From positions 13,757,501 to 13,821,500 of the forward strand of contig JAUIMM010000534.1 in NCBI GenBank assembly GCA_031769625.1: a stretch of 64,000 nt of DNA, given 5' to 3'. Shown here piece by piece: positions 1-11,238 of this stretch (the first letter of the stretch is position 1; every line of letters starts with the position of its first letter). The DNA comes from Taudactylus pleione (Eukaryota > Chordata > Amphibia > Anura > Myobatrachidae). The notes beneath the pieces were generated by a model, which was given only the letters and a program-made list of their open reading frames with translations, ran no database searches and was not told the origin of the DNA. The position numbers and the translations under genes are program-made.

Positions 1-1890
1 CTTCTCTCACCTATCCTCTCTCTCTCCTGCCCTGAACAAGCTGCTTCGCTATACAATTCCTCCCTCACTTCTGCTGTGGACTCTGTTGCACTGGCAATCA
101 CTACTCACCCTCGCAGATCCACACTACAACCCTGGCATTCCAAATTCACCAGATATCTGCAAAAGTGTTCAAGAACTGCCGAGCGACAGTGGAGAAGATC
201 ACGCTCTAAGGCAGATTTTCTACACTTCAAATTTATGCTCTCATCCTACAGTGTTGCCCTTTCCCTATCTAAACAGTCCTATTTCAAAAACCTCATTTCC
301 TCCCAGTCCTCAATTTCTCAGCGTCTATTCACCACCTTCAACTCCCTCCTCTGTCCACCCCCTCCCCGCCTCCCCTCCTCACTCACTGCCATTGACTTTG
401 CTACCTACTTTACATCCAAAATCGATTCCATACGTCAGGACATCACATCCCACCAGTCCCCCTGCTCTACACCTCCTTCTTTCCCTGATCACCCATCTCC
501 ATCCATTTCACCAACTCTGACAGCCTTCTCCCCTGTATCTGGAGAGGAAGTCATGGCTCTCATCCGGTCCTCCCCCCTTTCTACCTCCCCCCTTGACCCT
601 ATCCCTTCACATCTCCACCGCTACCTCTCTCCTTGTGCCTGTTCCCATCTTGCCCACCTCCTCAATCTCTCCCTCTCATCTGGCACTGTCCCATCTGCAT
701 TCAAACATGCGATTGTCTCCCCCATTCTTAAAAAACCTACCCTTGATCCCAACACTCTCTCCAACTACCGTCCCATCTCTCTCCCCCCCTTTTGCCCCCA
801 AGATCCTTGAGCGTGTTGTTTACAAATGCCTTACCACCTTTCTTTCCTCCCACTCCCTCCTTGATCCTTTTCAGTCTGGCTTCCGTTCTCTCCACTCCAC
901 TGAAACTGCCCTCACAAAAGTCAGCAATGACCTCCTTGCTGCCAAATCCAAGGGCCACTACTCTCTGCTTATTCTCCTTGACCTCTCTGCTGCCTTCGAC
1001 ACTGTTGACCACCCTCTCCTGCTGCAAATCCTTCACTCCCTTGGTTTACGTGACACTGCTCTCTCCTGGCTGTCGTCCTACCTCTCAGACCGGTCCTTCT
1101 CTGTCTCTTCTCATGACTCCTCTTCCCCACCACAGCCTCTTACAGTCGGTGTTCCCCAAGGTTCCATTCTTGGACCTCTACTATTCTCCCTCTATACGTC
1201 CTCTCTAGGTGAACTCATCAGCTCATTTGACCTCCATTATCATCTCTATGCTGATGATACTCAGATCTACCTTTCCTCCCCTGACCTCTCCCTCTCTCTC
1301 CTCACTCATATCTCCAACTGCTATTTCTTCCTGGATGTCCCAGCTATTTCTTAAACTTAATATGTCTAAGACTGAGCTGATCATTTTTCCACCCTCCAAC
1401 ATAACCTCACTTCCCACTATTTCTTTAACAATTGATGGCACAACTATCTCTTCTAGCCTCAAAGTGCGCTGTCTTGGAGTTATCCTGGACTCCTCCCTCT
1501 CCTACAAACCACATATCCAGAGCCACTAACAGTCCTGTTGCTTCCATCTCAAAAATATTTCCAAGATTAGATCCTTTCTCACCCAGGATGCCACCAAAAC
1601 CCTCATGCACTCACTGGTCATATCCAGATTGGACTACTGTAACCTTCTCCTAACTGGCCTCCCCAACTCCCATCTCTCACCTCTCCAGTCTGTCCTCAAT
1701 GCTGCTGCTCGACTCATCTTCCTCTCCAAACACACTACATCTGCCTCCCCTCTCCTACAAGCCCTCCACTGGCTCCCCTTCCCTTTTAGAACCCAATTTA
1801 AGGTTCTCACACTTGCTTACAAAGCCCTCACCCATTCCTCTCCCATTTACATCTCTGACCTCATCTCCCTACACTCTCCTGGCCGCCCCC
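1..1890 (+). pseudogene. L2/CR1-clade non-LTR retrotransposon ORF2, 5'- and 3'-truncated, frameshifted
   Basis: This encodes the region between endonuclease and reverse transcriptase, then the RT and C-terminal domain, of an L2/CR1-type LINE. The frame is open from base 1, so the element extends left of the window. RT landmarks are [13 protein letters not shown] near 977-1015, [14 protein letters not shown] near 1148-1190 and YADDTQIY at 1247-1270. The C-terminal LHWLPFPFRTQFKVLTLAYK block lies near 1768-1827. Breaks: a frameshift in the C7 run near 783-789, another near 1300-1325, and an in-frame TAA at 1527-1529. Homology stops near 1890 at the next repeat, so the 3' UTR is missing. The reading frame is otherwise well kept, suggesting moderate age. 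L2 versus CR1 cannot be settled by eye. Confidence 0.9.
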
Positions 1891-1892
1891 TT

Positions 1893-2752
1893 TGGCCAGC
1901 AGTGATCGGGCACATGGGGATGGGGAGGCAGAGCTGAGGCCGGGAGAACATGTCAGCAGCCATGGCTACCAGAGCCACTGCTGCTGCTCCTAACTGCTCC
2001 TACACAGTGATCACCTAGTGATCACTGTAGAGCCGGAGCCGCAGCGGGAGCATCTCCCGCTGGGGGCTCATATACAGAGCAGCGGTGGCTACCAAAGCTG
2101 CTGCGCTCCTACACAGTGATCACCTAGTGATCACTGTAGAGCTGGAGCAGCAGTGGGAGCATCTCCCACTGTCGGCCCGGATACAGAGCAGTGGCGGCGG
2201 CTACCAGAGCTGCTGCTGCTGCGCTCCTACACAGTGATCACCTAGTGATCACTGTAGAGCCGGAGCCGCAGCGGGAGCATCTCCCGCTGGTGGCCCGGAT
2301 ACAGAGCAGTGGCGTCGGCTACCAGAGCCACCGCCACTGCTCCTTCACACACACAGTGATCACATAGTGGGCCCGCTGGCGGCCCGGATAGATAGCAGCA
2401 ATGGCGGCTACCAGAGCTGCTGCTAGTGCCGTTTACTGAAGGGCGTGATGGCTGCCCGATCACTGCTGGCTACAGTGATTGGGTCACAGCAGCAGCACTG
2501 CTGCTTCTTAGGGAGGGGGGCTGCCGACGGTGCCCGATCACTGTGGCCAGCAGTGATCGGGACATGCTAGAGAGGCAGGCACGCTTGCAGAGGGACCAGT
2601 AGGTTCCTCTGATGTAGGCGGCTGTGGGAAGATTAGCTTCCCACAGCCGCCTAGTGAGCATTTCAGACTGGTCATATCAGATACGACCATGTCAGGGAAA
2701 GGCCAGCCTGGTGCGGTCGTATCTGATACGACCATGCCAGGCAAGTGGTTAA
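1893..2752. repeat. Palindrome-rich repeat block ending in TTAA, possible TTAA-target DNA transposon
   Basis: GC-rich block between the truncated LINE and the retrovirus. Its right end reads, on the minus strand, TTAACCACTTGCCTGG, and is followed by two copies of an inverted motif built on GTCGTATCTGATACGAC (near 2672-2692 and 2714-2732). A TTAA-flanked CCACTTGCC end would fit a piggyBac- or Kolobok-like non-autonomous element with TTAA target duplication. That is an inference, because the left end is not resolved. No coding potential is supported; the minus-strand reading frames here come from the repeats. Confidence 0.5.
2002..2420. repeat. Tandem array, about 3.5 units of 109-122 bp, each with a perfect palindrome
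   Basis: Units begin at about 2002, 2111, 2229 and 2351 (spacings 109, 118 and 122). The first three carry ACAGTGATCA, spacer CCTAG, TGATCACTGT, a perfect 10-bp-arm inverted repeat. The fourth is degenerate. Between the palindromes are related segments on the theme gagccggagc and gggagcatctcccgctg. Confidence 0.85.
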
Positions 2753-2755
2753 ATA

Positions 2756-5540
2756 AGGAACAGTTGAAGGCAAGGTAAACAAATTGAGGACTATGTTACA
2801 GCTGGGGTACTTAAACCTTGTAGGTCTCCTTGGAATACACCCCTATTCCCAGTTAAAAAAAAAGTTAAGCCAGGAGACCCTCCCAGCTATAGAAAGGTTC
2901 ATGATCTATAATAAGTCAACAAGAGGAAGGTGATCGATAGCCCCTTAGTGCCCAATCCACACACACTCTTTAATCAGATTCCTCCAACATCGACTGTATT
3001 TACAGTTATTGATTTGGCTAATGCCTTTCACTGCTCATAACAGATGAAAGCCAGCTAATTCTAGCTTTCACCTTCAATGCTCAGCAGTATTGTTGAATAT
3101 GACTTCCACAAGGGGGAGCTACCCCTCATTAAGCATTCAGTGAGGCAATGGCTCTGGTTCTAAAAGAATGATCACCCCTAAACCCTAAATCTTAACTTGT
3201 ACAGTATGTGGATGACCTATTGTTATGTCAGAGGACCTTGATCAAAGCATCACTGATAGGTTGTCTTTGTTGAAAATCCTACACATGAAACAGTGGAAGG
3301 TGTCCAAAAAGAAATTGCAATTTGCCCAGAAAAGAGTGTTATTCTTAGAACACTGCAACTCTTCTGGTGCCAAACACATAACAGCAGAGAGAAAGAGTTT
3401 TATTTCAGAAGTACCTCAAAACATCTTACAGTAGGTAATTTTTAGGATTAATCAACTATACTAGGGAATGGATTCCAGGGGCAACACAAAAACGACATGT
3501 TTTATATGATGCCCTAAAATGCCAGACTAATCCTGGCCCCCTAGAAATAATACAGGAGCAAGTAAATGTATTCTGTCAGCTCAAAGCAGATATCCCTTCA
3601 GCACCAGCATTAGGACTCACCAATTACAGCAAACCTTTTAATCTGTTTTGCTGTGAGTTAGCAGGACATGCACAAAGAATACTCACACAGAAACATGGAG
3701 AAAAACAAAAACCTGCATGCTACTACTCATTGCAATTAGATCCAGTGATTAGAGCAGCACCCACATGCATTGAGCAGCAGATATAATTTTGAGTCACCCA
3801 CTGACTATACACATACTACATGCAGTTACAGAGATTCTCAATCAAGCACAAACCAATCTCCATATGATTGTGTTGAATTAAGACAGACAAACATTTACAC
3901 AGACTCCGAATATGCATTTGGCATTGCATACGATTATGGGTTGATCTGGAAATACAGGAACTTCATGGGTTCTGCAGACAAACCAATTAAACATGCTGAC
4001 TGTATTATAGCACTCTTTGCTGCCTTCCAATTGCCCAAAAAGTAAGCAGTAATTACGGTCAAGGCACACTCAAGGGAGAACACTCCAGAAGTAAATGGGA
4101 ATGCTGTAGCCAATAGTGCTGCCAAAATGGCCACATTACTCTCCTTACTGGAGACCCAGATAATGATAGCAGTAACCACAGATACATTGGACCTAGACCT
4201 ATTGGTCAAGCTTCAGAGCTAGGTCCCAGACAAGGAAAGACAGGAATGGGAAAATCAAGGAGCAAAACTGCAGGGCAACAGATGGATGGAATCAGCACCA
4301 TCTCTGTCTGCCACATGCCCTATACAGAGTCCTAGCCAAAATTTTACATGGCATCACTCACTAGTCCAGAGACCCCATGGTGAGTATAGCCAAGAAGCAC
4401 TGACTAGCTCCAGGCTTTAGCCAAGCTGCACAGGCCTATGCCACAGGGTGTACACTCTGTGCTTTGCAAGGTGGTCAAGGTACAACTTAAAAGTACAACT
4501 CAGACTTGTTACCCTTTTCAGACAATACAGATAGACTTCATATAGCTACCTAAGTGTTCAGGTTATGAGTTGTCCTCGTGTGCATGGACATATTCTCAAA
4601 CTGGCCAGAGGTGTGGCCCTGCAGGACAGCAAACAAAAAAGCAAATAAGTTTGTACCGATTTGGAGTACCTAAAGTGATTGAAAACCATAGAGGCACCCA
4701 CTTCACATGTGAAGTGCTAGATAAAATACTGACAGATTTATGCATCAGCAAAAAAGAAAGGGGGAGGAGCAGGTGCACACTATAAGCACTAAGAATACGA
4801 ATGATCAAAATATCTATAATAGACTGCAATAATTAACATGGTTTTAAAAGTAAGGTTTCTTAGTACATGTTTGGCCATGTAGAACTACAGATCTCAGCAT
4901 GGTAGCACCTATTATCATGTTTATTATTAGGATGTGCAGCCCAGTGTGTGTAGATTTATGCATCACACAGGCCTTCTATATGCCGTACCACCACCAAAGC
5001 AATGGGCATGTCGAATGTCTTAATGGTATCCTCAAGTTAAAATTACAGAAACTCATGGCAGAGACTAACAAAACATGGCTAGAATCTTGCCCATAGCCAT
5101 GTTTTTAGTCTGAAACACTCCTAGTGCTAAACACAGACTGACTCCTTATGAGGTTCTGTTTGGTACTGCAGCTAGAATAGGTTATAATTTCCCACAGCAA
5201 CTTCAGCATGAGCATGGAGATTTAAACCAATATTTAATGGATATACAACAGGAACTAACCAAACTGCATCACCAAGTATTTGCTTCTATTCCAGACCCCA
5301 ACAGCAGTGAAAGTACTAATCAGCTAAAACATGGTAACAGGGTGGTCACAAAGAAGAATGTAAGAAAGTCTATTAAGCGCAGGTTTGAAGGACCTTTCCA
5401 AGTCCTGTTGACAACGGCCATGTCAGTGAAGCTGTGCAGCAAGGACTCGAGGATACACAAATCATACTGCAAGAAAGTAACAAAGGAAGTGTTATCCAAT
5501 CACAATACACAATTAAAATGTACAGATGCAATTTAATAGG
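2756..5540 (+). pseudogene. Endogenous retrovirus pol (RT, RNase H, integrase), decayed
   Basis: Remnant of a class-I-type (gamma/epsilon-like) retroviral pol. RT is seen from about 2790: a [13 protein letters not shown] block, VIDLANAFHC near 3008-3037, and YVDDLLL near 3207-3227. The connection region reads through 3330-3780 in shifting frames. RNase H has YTDSEYAFGIAY near 3896-3931 and a KAHSRENTPEVNGNAVANSAAK-type block near 4060-4125. Integrase shows an HHCC-like zone (4340-4470), FGVPKVIENHRGTHFT near 4663-4710, and SNGHVECLNG near 5001-5028. The usual second catalytic Asp (in ESDRG) is replaced by His here, and roughly 200 bp of unrelated sequence splits the core near 4780-4960. Many stops and frameshifts; no gag and no 5' LTR lie upstream. 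It cannot encode active enzyme. Confidence 0.88.
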
Positions 5541-6944
5541 CCCCAAGTCAGACAAGGGTCTATGGTGATGTATAATGTGTTATTCATTCCTTATTGTTGG
5601 TTTAGTTCTTCTTATGTGGTCACTAATTATAGACCCTATCATGTATGAAGGGTTGGGCTATGGTACTGTATCTGTCAATTATACAAAAAACAACAGAACA
5701 AAGAGAGAACTACATGAGCATTTAACAAACTATTGGGAAAATAAATTTGTGCAGATGCATTATGCTTTAGCTAGTGCTGGAGGTTGGACAAACTGTTAGA
5801 TTTGCACACACTCTCCCATTTATTCAAAAACTATACCATATGTGGCAATATCTGTAACTTGGGCAGAGATGCAAAATGTGACCTGTATGGATATACATGG
5901 TATACCAAAAAGGTGGTCATTGCCTACAACAGCTGCTGGGTATAATTAGAGTGTCAGCAACCTAGTGATAGTAGGATGGGTGAAGGCTCCTTGGTGGAAA
6001 GCAAAATGGGAACAAGATGAGAAAAAGGAAAGAGATGTGTACATTAAAGGGAAAAAGGGAAAAGTACCAGTATGGAGAGGACAATTAGGAAAGGTGTTGG
6101 AGCCACCAATATGACTTTTTTCGATAATGAACTACGCCAATTACAGTGGGAAGGTCAACAAATGTGGCTAGACAAATGAAATGGTACACAATACACAAAT
6201 AACACTTCATGCAGTAAGAACAACAGGGTTTATATACCATACTATGGAACTTGTACGCTTTGGCGGGCGCAGTTCTTATTGTACACCGTGACTCAAATTA
6301 CAGTTTTAGGACAAGTGTTACCACAATGGCTATATTTTGTGTGCAGGGCTAATGCCCATAAATTCCTTCCATATGGGGGATCAGGTAGTTGTACTTTGGC
6401 CAGAATAGCCCCAGCTACAGATGGAGCCATATCCATTGCTTCGGCAGTGCGCGCACACAGCGTCACACATTTCGGCATAGCAGAGCACTCACCGGGCTGC
6501 GACCATTGTAGTCTATTGAGTGCACGTGCATATGCACATGCACACCAAAGATGTGGGCACAGTAGTCATGCCATCCATGCCGCGATCCACTCGCATCGCA
6601 GCATAGATGAGCATGGCTACATCTGTACCTGGAAAAGTGAAAACCTCACATATGAGGCAATGCCAAAACATCCAATGCACAAAAAAGCATTGGTAAAAAA
6701 AAAAGAAAAGAAAATGCACACAAGTTAGTGTTTGTTTGCTGGTACAAGAAACTGCATCTGGCCTTATCATTATATGGTCTGCCAGTGAACAATGCTCATA
6801 ACATAGAGGCATTGGCTGAATTGTTTGACAATGTGACAGATCAAATATTGGATATTCAAACTGAAACTTTAAGATACCATACTAAGATATTACGACAGCA
6901 TCAGCTTGTGCTTGATTACTTAACAGCTATACAAGGTGGAATGT

Positions 6945-7706
6945 ACAAAAGATATACTGTAGGTGTTGCGCTAATAAATAATAAATTGATTAATTATGAC
7001 TGAACATGGCAGAAATCAAAATCAAAACACCAAAAGTAGAATAAGAAATAATTATTTATATAGTATGCATAAAAAGTAACAATGATATTTAATAATGCAA
7101 CAGTATACAATAATTAAAACTACTTCTTAATAAGAAGTCTAAGCAGACTAGTCTGGTTATTTTGTAAAAAGAAAACTGCTAAAATTGCTTGTACATAAAT
7201 TCCCTATTGTGGGGACCGTATATACATGAAACAATCTGTCCAGAAAATATGACAGTCTCAGCTGACATCCATACACGTAATTGAAGTCTTAGTTCACCTT
7301 CTCTGACCTCCAGGTCCAGTAGTATTTAGGCGTTTAAACAACTCTGTGTATTGGAATACTGAGCTACCCGTTATGTGACCTCCTGGTCTGATAATGATTG
7401 GTCACTTACTGGGCTCCATAGATAGTGCTGCTGGTATAGTGTCTCCCATTTGAAGACCACTAACTGGTGATCCAAGGACAAGCACGTCCAGAGGCTGTAA
7501 TGAAGTCAACTCTTCTGCATACAGTCCAAGTGCAGAAAACTCACAGTTTGTATTGAATGTCGCACTGACGGCTCTCATAAATCAGAGAGACAATCCTTAA
7601 GATATGTCTGGCAGGTTTAAGAGCAAAATAGTAGCAGTAAGTATCAATCCTCTGATGTGTTTCACTTCTTGTCCAGGAAGCTTTATCAAAGAGTAAGGTG
7701 GAATGT
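6945..7706 (-). mobile_element. 762-bp insertion in env with 12-bp target duplication, Penelope-like terminal repeat candidate
   Basis: The direct repeat AAGGTGGAATGT lies at 6933-6944 and 7695-7706. Removing one copy plus the intervening sequence rejoins env exactly before its C-X6-CC motif, so this is a clean insertion. On the minus strand the element starts with a hammerhead-like motif: CTTTGATAAAG, a small CTTC/GAAG stem, then TGAAACACATCAG. This resembles the ribozyme-bearing pseudo-LTRs of Penelope-like elements. It contains no open reading frame of note. A long target duplication argues against hAT, Tc1 or Harbinger. Confidence 0.75.
7651..7692 (-). ncRNA. Hammerhead-ribozyme-like motif (degenerate)
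   Basis: Read on the minus strand: CTTTGATAAAG, stem CTTC with loop ctggacaa and GAAG, then TGAAACACATCAGAGG. The order matches the hammerhead core (CUGAUGA, stem II, GAAA), but the CUGAUGA box is altered (UUGAUAA), so self-cleavage is doubtful. Confidence 0.4.
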
Positions 7707-8179
7707 GTCAGATTGTAGGCCCATCATGCTGTAATTATGTAGCAGACAAGTTTAGTAACCATATTGCTGCCCATATTAAAAAGGTACATGAACGTAAAGA
7801 GAAATTCAAAAAACAACATAATGAACCAGAGTATGATCTGGACATTGGGAGTTAGTTTTCGTGGTTAAACCCAGCCACTTGTTTTAGTGGTATAGGAGGC
7901 TGGTTCTCAGGAATATTACTAATTATTGCTAAAGGACTCATCCTGCTATTAATTATATATATTGTTGTAAGGCTTTTCATTTAATTGGTAAATAAGATAT
8001 TGAAGCCGAAATGTTTCTCATCCAAAGGGACCAAAGATACTGTCAGACCACAATCAGCATATCTGGGACTTCTTGGATCAATTTCAGGATATAATTCCAC
8101 ATCATACTATTGTAAAAAGTGTCATACAAGATCCTTAGAAGCCAAGAGTTGTCCCAACTGCTATGATGATGTGCTGTAA

Positions 8180-8476
8180 TGAACTGTCAAATGTGTGAGA
8201 AGAAAGGATTCCAAGGAATACAGGACAGAGACAATGTAGGGTGGTGGCGCCATCCATTGGAGATGCTCCCACCCTGTGTACATTACATGCACTCTTAATT
8301 GTAGGAACCAAAGCTTGAGGGACATAAGGACTTAGGGAACATTGATCTCTGTATAGGGACGTGATTGGATGCTATCCCATGCCTTATGCCCTGTGAATGT
8401 AAAGCACCCTTAGGAATCAGTGGTAAGGTACAGTAAAGGAAGGAATAGGAATAGAAATTCGAGCAAAAAGGGGGGG
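8180..8476 (+). other. ERV 3' untranslated spacer and polypurine tract
   Basis: Non-coding sequence between env and the 3' LTR. It ends in a purine run at 8465-8476 (five A then seven G), as expected for the plus-strand primer of a retrovirus, immediately before the presumed LTR start. Confidence 0.65.
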
Positions 8477-9370
8477 AATAATAAAGTCAGAGCCATGATA
8501 CTGTAGCTCATGGAATCCATTTTGTATTTTTGCTCAAATTCTCTGTACAGCAGTTATTACAGAATGATGTGTAAATATGTTCACACAGTGATAGCTCAAC
8601 AGTATCTGGTGTTCAAATAAGTTTTAGGATGTTTCAGCAAATTTAGTGAGTTTTAGCAAATTTTGGTACTGCCCATAAGTATAGATAAGCATACGTTTTG
8701 GCTTGGAAGATAAGGCTTAAGACAGAATGATTAGCCAATAAAATTGCTGCTAGTATGCATCAATCATGAAATGCCTTAGATATGCTACATACAGTAAGTG
8801 GATTGTTGTTTCAAATAAACTTTGGAGAGAATTTAACCTTACACAAGTTACAGACTTGTGTCAGTTTCACTCTGCTCTTCCGTGAATACTATCTGTATGC
8901 TGAATGCATGACTGATAACTGTTGTGGTGAACTCTCGAGGGTCCTGAGAAGCCCTTCTTCGATACTGTACGTCTCAGCCCTGTGTAAATGGTATTTGTTT
9001 TTTTGTTCTTTTTTTATTTAATTATGCTGATTTATTTGTAATGTTTCAAACTACTGTACAATGTAATGGTTTCAACTACAGTATTTTTCCCCTTTTTGTA
9101 ATATATAGAATTGTCTTGTCCCAATGGAATTGTTGCTTAGATGTTGTTTGCTGCTACAATAAAGTCACATGGGGCATATATAGGTCTCTTGTAAGGTCTT
9201 TGGGATGCTTAACAAAGGGGTGAGTGAGTTCAAGCTCTCACCTCATGTTATCCTGTAAACTGAGTATTTTACAGAAAGATCTTGAGCCTATGATCAGCAT
9301 CCACACAGCAATAACACTGTTGGTTGTGTTGAGTGTTTGGACATCTGACAAATTCCTGACTACAGCAGCA
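8477..9370 (+). mobile_element. Probable 3' LTR of the endogenous retrovirus
   Basis: Follows the polypurine tract directly and contains a polyadenylation signal at 9158-9163. Both are in the order expected for U3-R-U5. No 5' LTR is in the window, so the edges cannot be fixed by comparison, and the right edge (about 9330-9380) is a guess. No protein is encoded; reading frames at 8782-9223 are incidental. Confidence 0.55.
9158..9163 (+). promoter_or_regulatory. Polyadenylation signal AATAAA in the ERV LTR
   Basis: AATAAA in the context ctacAATAAAgtcac, at the place where the R region of the LTR is expected to end. Confidence 0.6.
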
Positions 9371-9549
9371 GTGGTAGCTTAAATGTCCCAGATTGCTTTT
9401 AGATGAGTACTAAAATGAGTACTAAAAACATTTATATAATGCCGATGTTTACAAAGTTGAGCGATTATCAATAAACTGAGTATGCAACTAAGGCACACTG
9501 TGCATGCATCAATGTACAGTACATTACTGTTAATGCTCACCGTGAGGTT

Positions 9550-9893
9550 TTATTCACAAAGTGATTGACAGACAGGGACCATTTGTGGATGACAGAGGGG
9601 GGGGCGTCTAAAACACAGGCATTTTGCAACCATTTGCGGGGCATGCCTCAGCTTGCAACTGTGATCCTGTATGCAGTAAAAATGGCTCCGGGATACTCAG
9701 AAATCCAATAGTCAACTGATCTGTGACCAATGCTGCATCTTTGTACGCAGTCGCTTGGATTTGTAAAACCACCGGTAAGCGTCTCTATACAAATTTCAGC
9801 TGCTGCAACATTTGTATATTTTCACACAAATTCTGCATACAAATTCGTAGCAGTAGTAGCATTAGCACACATCTCTGAATTAGGCCCTGTGTG
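9550..9893. repeat. Partial MITE with a CTCTGAATTAGGCCCTG end
   Basis: The right end, acacatctctgaattaggccctg (9871-9893), is the terminal motif shared by the Harbinger-like MITEs elsewhere in the window. The left end is not recognised. A 128-codon frame at 9730-10116 runs through it and beyond; I do not regard it as a gene. Confidence 0.5.
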
Positions 9894-10633
9894 GGATGTA
9901 TCTCTCATAAGCCTAGACCCAATTCTAGAATCTTATTTGCTTGGGACAGGAACTTTAGAGCTGGCCTCCTTATCAGGAGAGTGGATGAAGTTCAGTGATT
10001 TTAGGAGACTCCCTCATGCAGACCTGTTACTAAATGAACGGATGTGGAAAGTATGCAGAGCAGAGATGAGAAGCCAACTAAGAGACCTGGTGGAAGATTT
10101 CCCTCACAGGCTGTAAAAGGCAACTGGAGACAGGTGGTGCCCTTGTAGGGTGAAAAGGAACAGTTGGTATAAGGGGCCCTTGTAGACTGAAGCGGACAGC
10201 TGAACAGATAGCACCTCTGCAGACTGAAGTGATCAGCTGGAGACAGATGATGCCTTTTCAGACTGAAGTGGTCAGCTGAAGACAGGTGCTGGAGCAGATG
10301 CAGCTGCAAATAGAGCCAGGTAGAAGATCTCTGTGTAGATAGGTTGTTCTGGCACCTGCCTGAACGCAAATCCAGGTTCAAGTAGGGTGCTCTTAGCGCT
10401 TATAGGTTGAGCATGCACATGATCAGGGAAGCAGGAATATAATTGGCCGGAGCCTCTGAGGTGACTTACACCAAGATGATGATGCCCATGAACCGCAGAC
10501 ACGGGATCCACAATGAGGAAGATTGTGGCTCAGAAACAGCAGAAAAGCCAACCCTCACAGAGTTACCATACTAAGCTTGGGTGGACCTGGATGCCACCTA
10601 GGAGACAGCGCTCTATCTTGTAATAGTAACTAA
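9894..10633. other. Non-coding span with a short tandem repeat
   Basis: No gene is supported. At about 10118-10290 roughly four degenerate units of about 44 bp occur, with the core cagactgaagtggtcagctg followed by gagacaggtg. The rest shows nothing recognisable. Confidence 0.6.
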
Positions 10634-11094
10634 GGGCCTGATTCAGCTAGTACACTGCTGATTGCAGATTTCCGATTATCATGAATCTGTGCATGCTCAG
10701 GACCCATTCTGTGCATGTGCAGAATGGGTTCAGAAAAATTGAGTGAAGGACCCATATGCTTCTGCCTGATTGACAAAAAAAGGCATTTGCCAGCGAGGGC
10801 AGCCTGCATTCCCATAAATGCGGGCGTGTTGTCCCCATTTTCCATGACTGGCAAGACCATGATCTGTGTCCATGGGCGCAGATTTCTTGGCCCACAGGCT
10901 GACAGGACCTGGCCTGACCAAAGGGGCAACCATAACAACCAATGGTCACGATGGTGATCCCAGGGTGTTACCTGGGATCGCAGATGCAGCAAGGAGGTAT
11001 CAGGCACCTGCTGCTGCAATTCCATTTTTGCTGAAAGGAATTGCACAGCTACCTGTGTGTGGCTTTGCAAATCTGTCATCTGCTAAATCAGACC
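10634..11094 (-). mobile_element. Harbinger-like MITE, type R3, reverse orientation
   Basis: Starts GGGCCTGATTCAGC and ends in the degenerate inverse (GCTAAATCAGACC). Its reverse complement aligns by eye with the copies at 53735-54214 and 56636-57124: shared blocks are acagatttgcaaagcc, acctccttgctgca, tgggatc and acccattctgcacatgc. It is the most diverged of these copies. Reading frames of 70-149 codons here are by-products of the repeat. Confidence 0.7.
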
Positions 11095-11238
11095 TTCTGT
11101 CCCTGATGTGTGACAATCCATAGTGTTATTGGCAAATATCGATAAAGTGACCATAGGACCTCATTCTGAGTCAGACACAAAATGCTGGAGCTAATTTAAT
11201 CTAAACTGAGACTCCCACTTTCTGTATCTTTTGACAAT

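Larger units (their letters stand above)
5575..8179 (+). pseudogene. Endogenous retrovirus env, interrupted by an insertion
   Basis: Env remnant of the same provirus. A hydrophobic leader starts at 5575. Surface-subunit pieces run to about 6430, including LPYGG and CTLARIAPA near 6366-6415. A GC-rich stretch of unclear origin sits at about 6440-6720. The transmembrane subunit resumes near 6745 with heptad-repeat sequence and LDYLTAIQGG, is split by the 6945-7706 insertion, then continues with a C-X6-CC motif (CQIVGPSCC near 7706-7732). A stop at 7853-7855 precedes a membrane segment (GILLIIAKGLILLLIIYIVV, near 7908-7967). A TAA at 7982-7984 is followed in the same frame by 64 codons ending with C-X2-C-X10-C-X2-C. 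Not functional. Confidence 0.82.

Noticed and set aside
6279..6728. 149-codon frame in env
   Set aside because: Only its first part matches env; the rest runs through GC-rich inserted sequence and a lysine-rich poly-A-type tail.
9730..10116. 128-codon frame
   Set aside because: It crosses a MITE end and unassigned DNA, with no domain.
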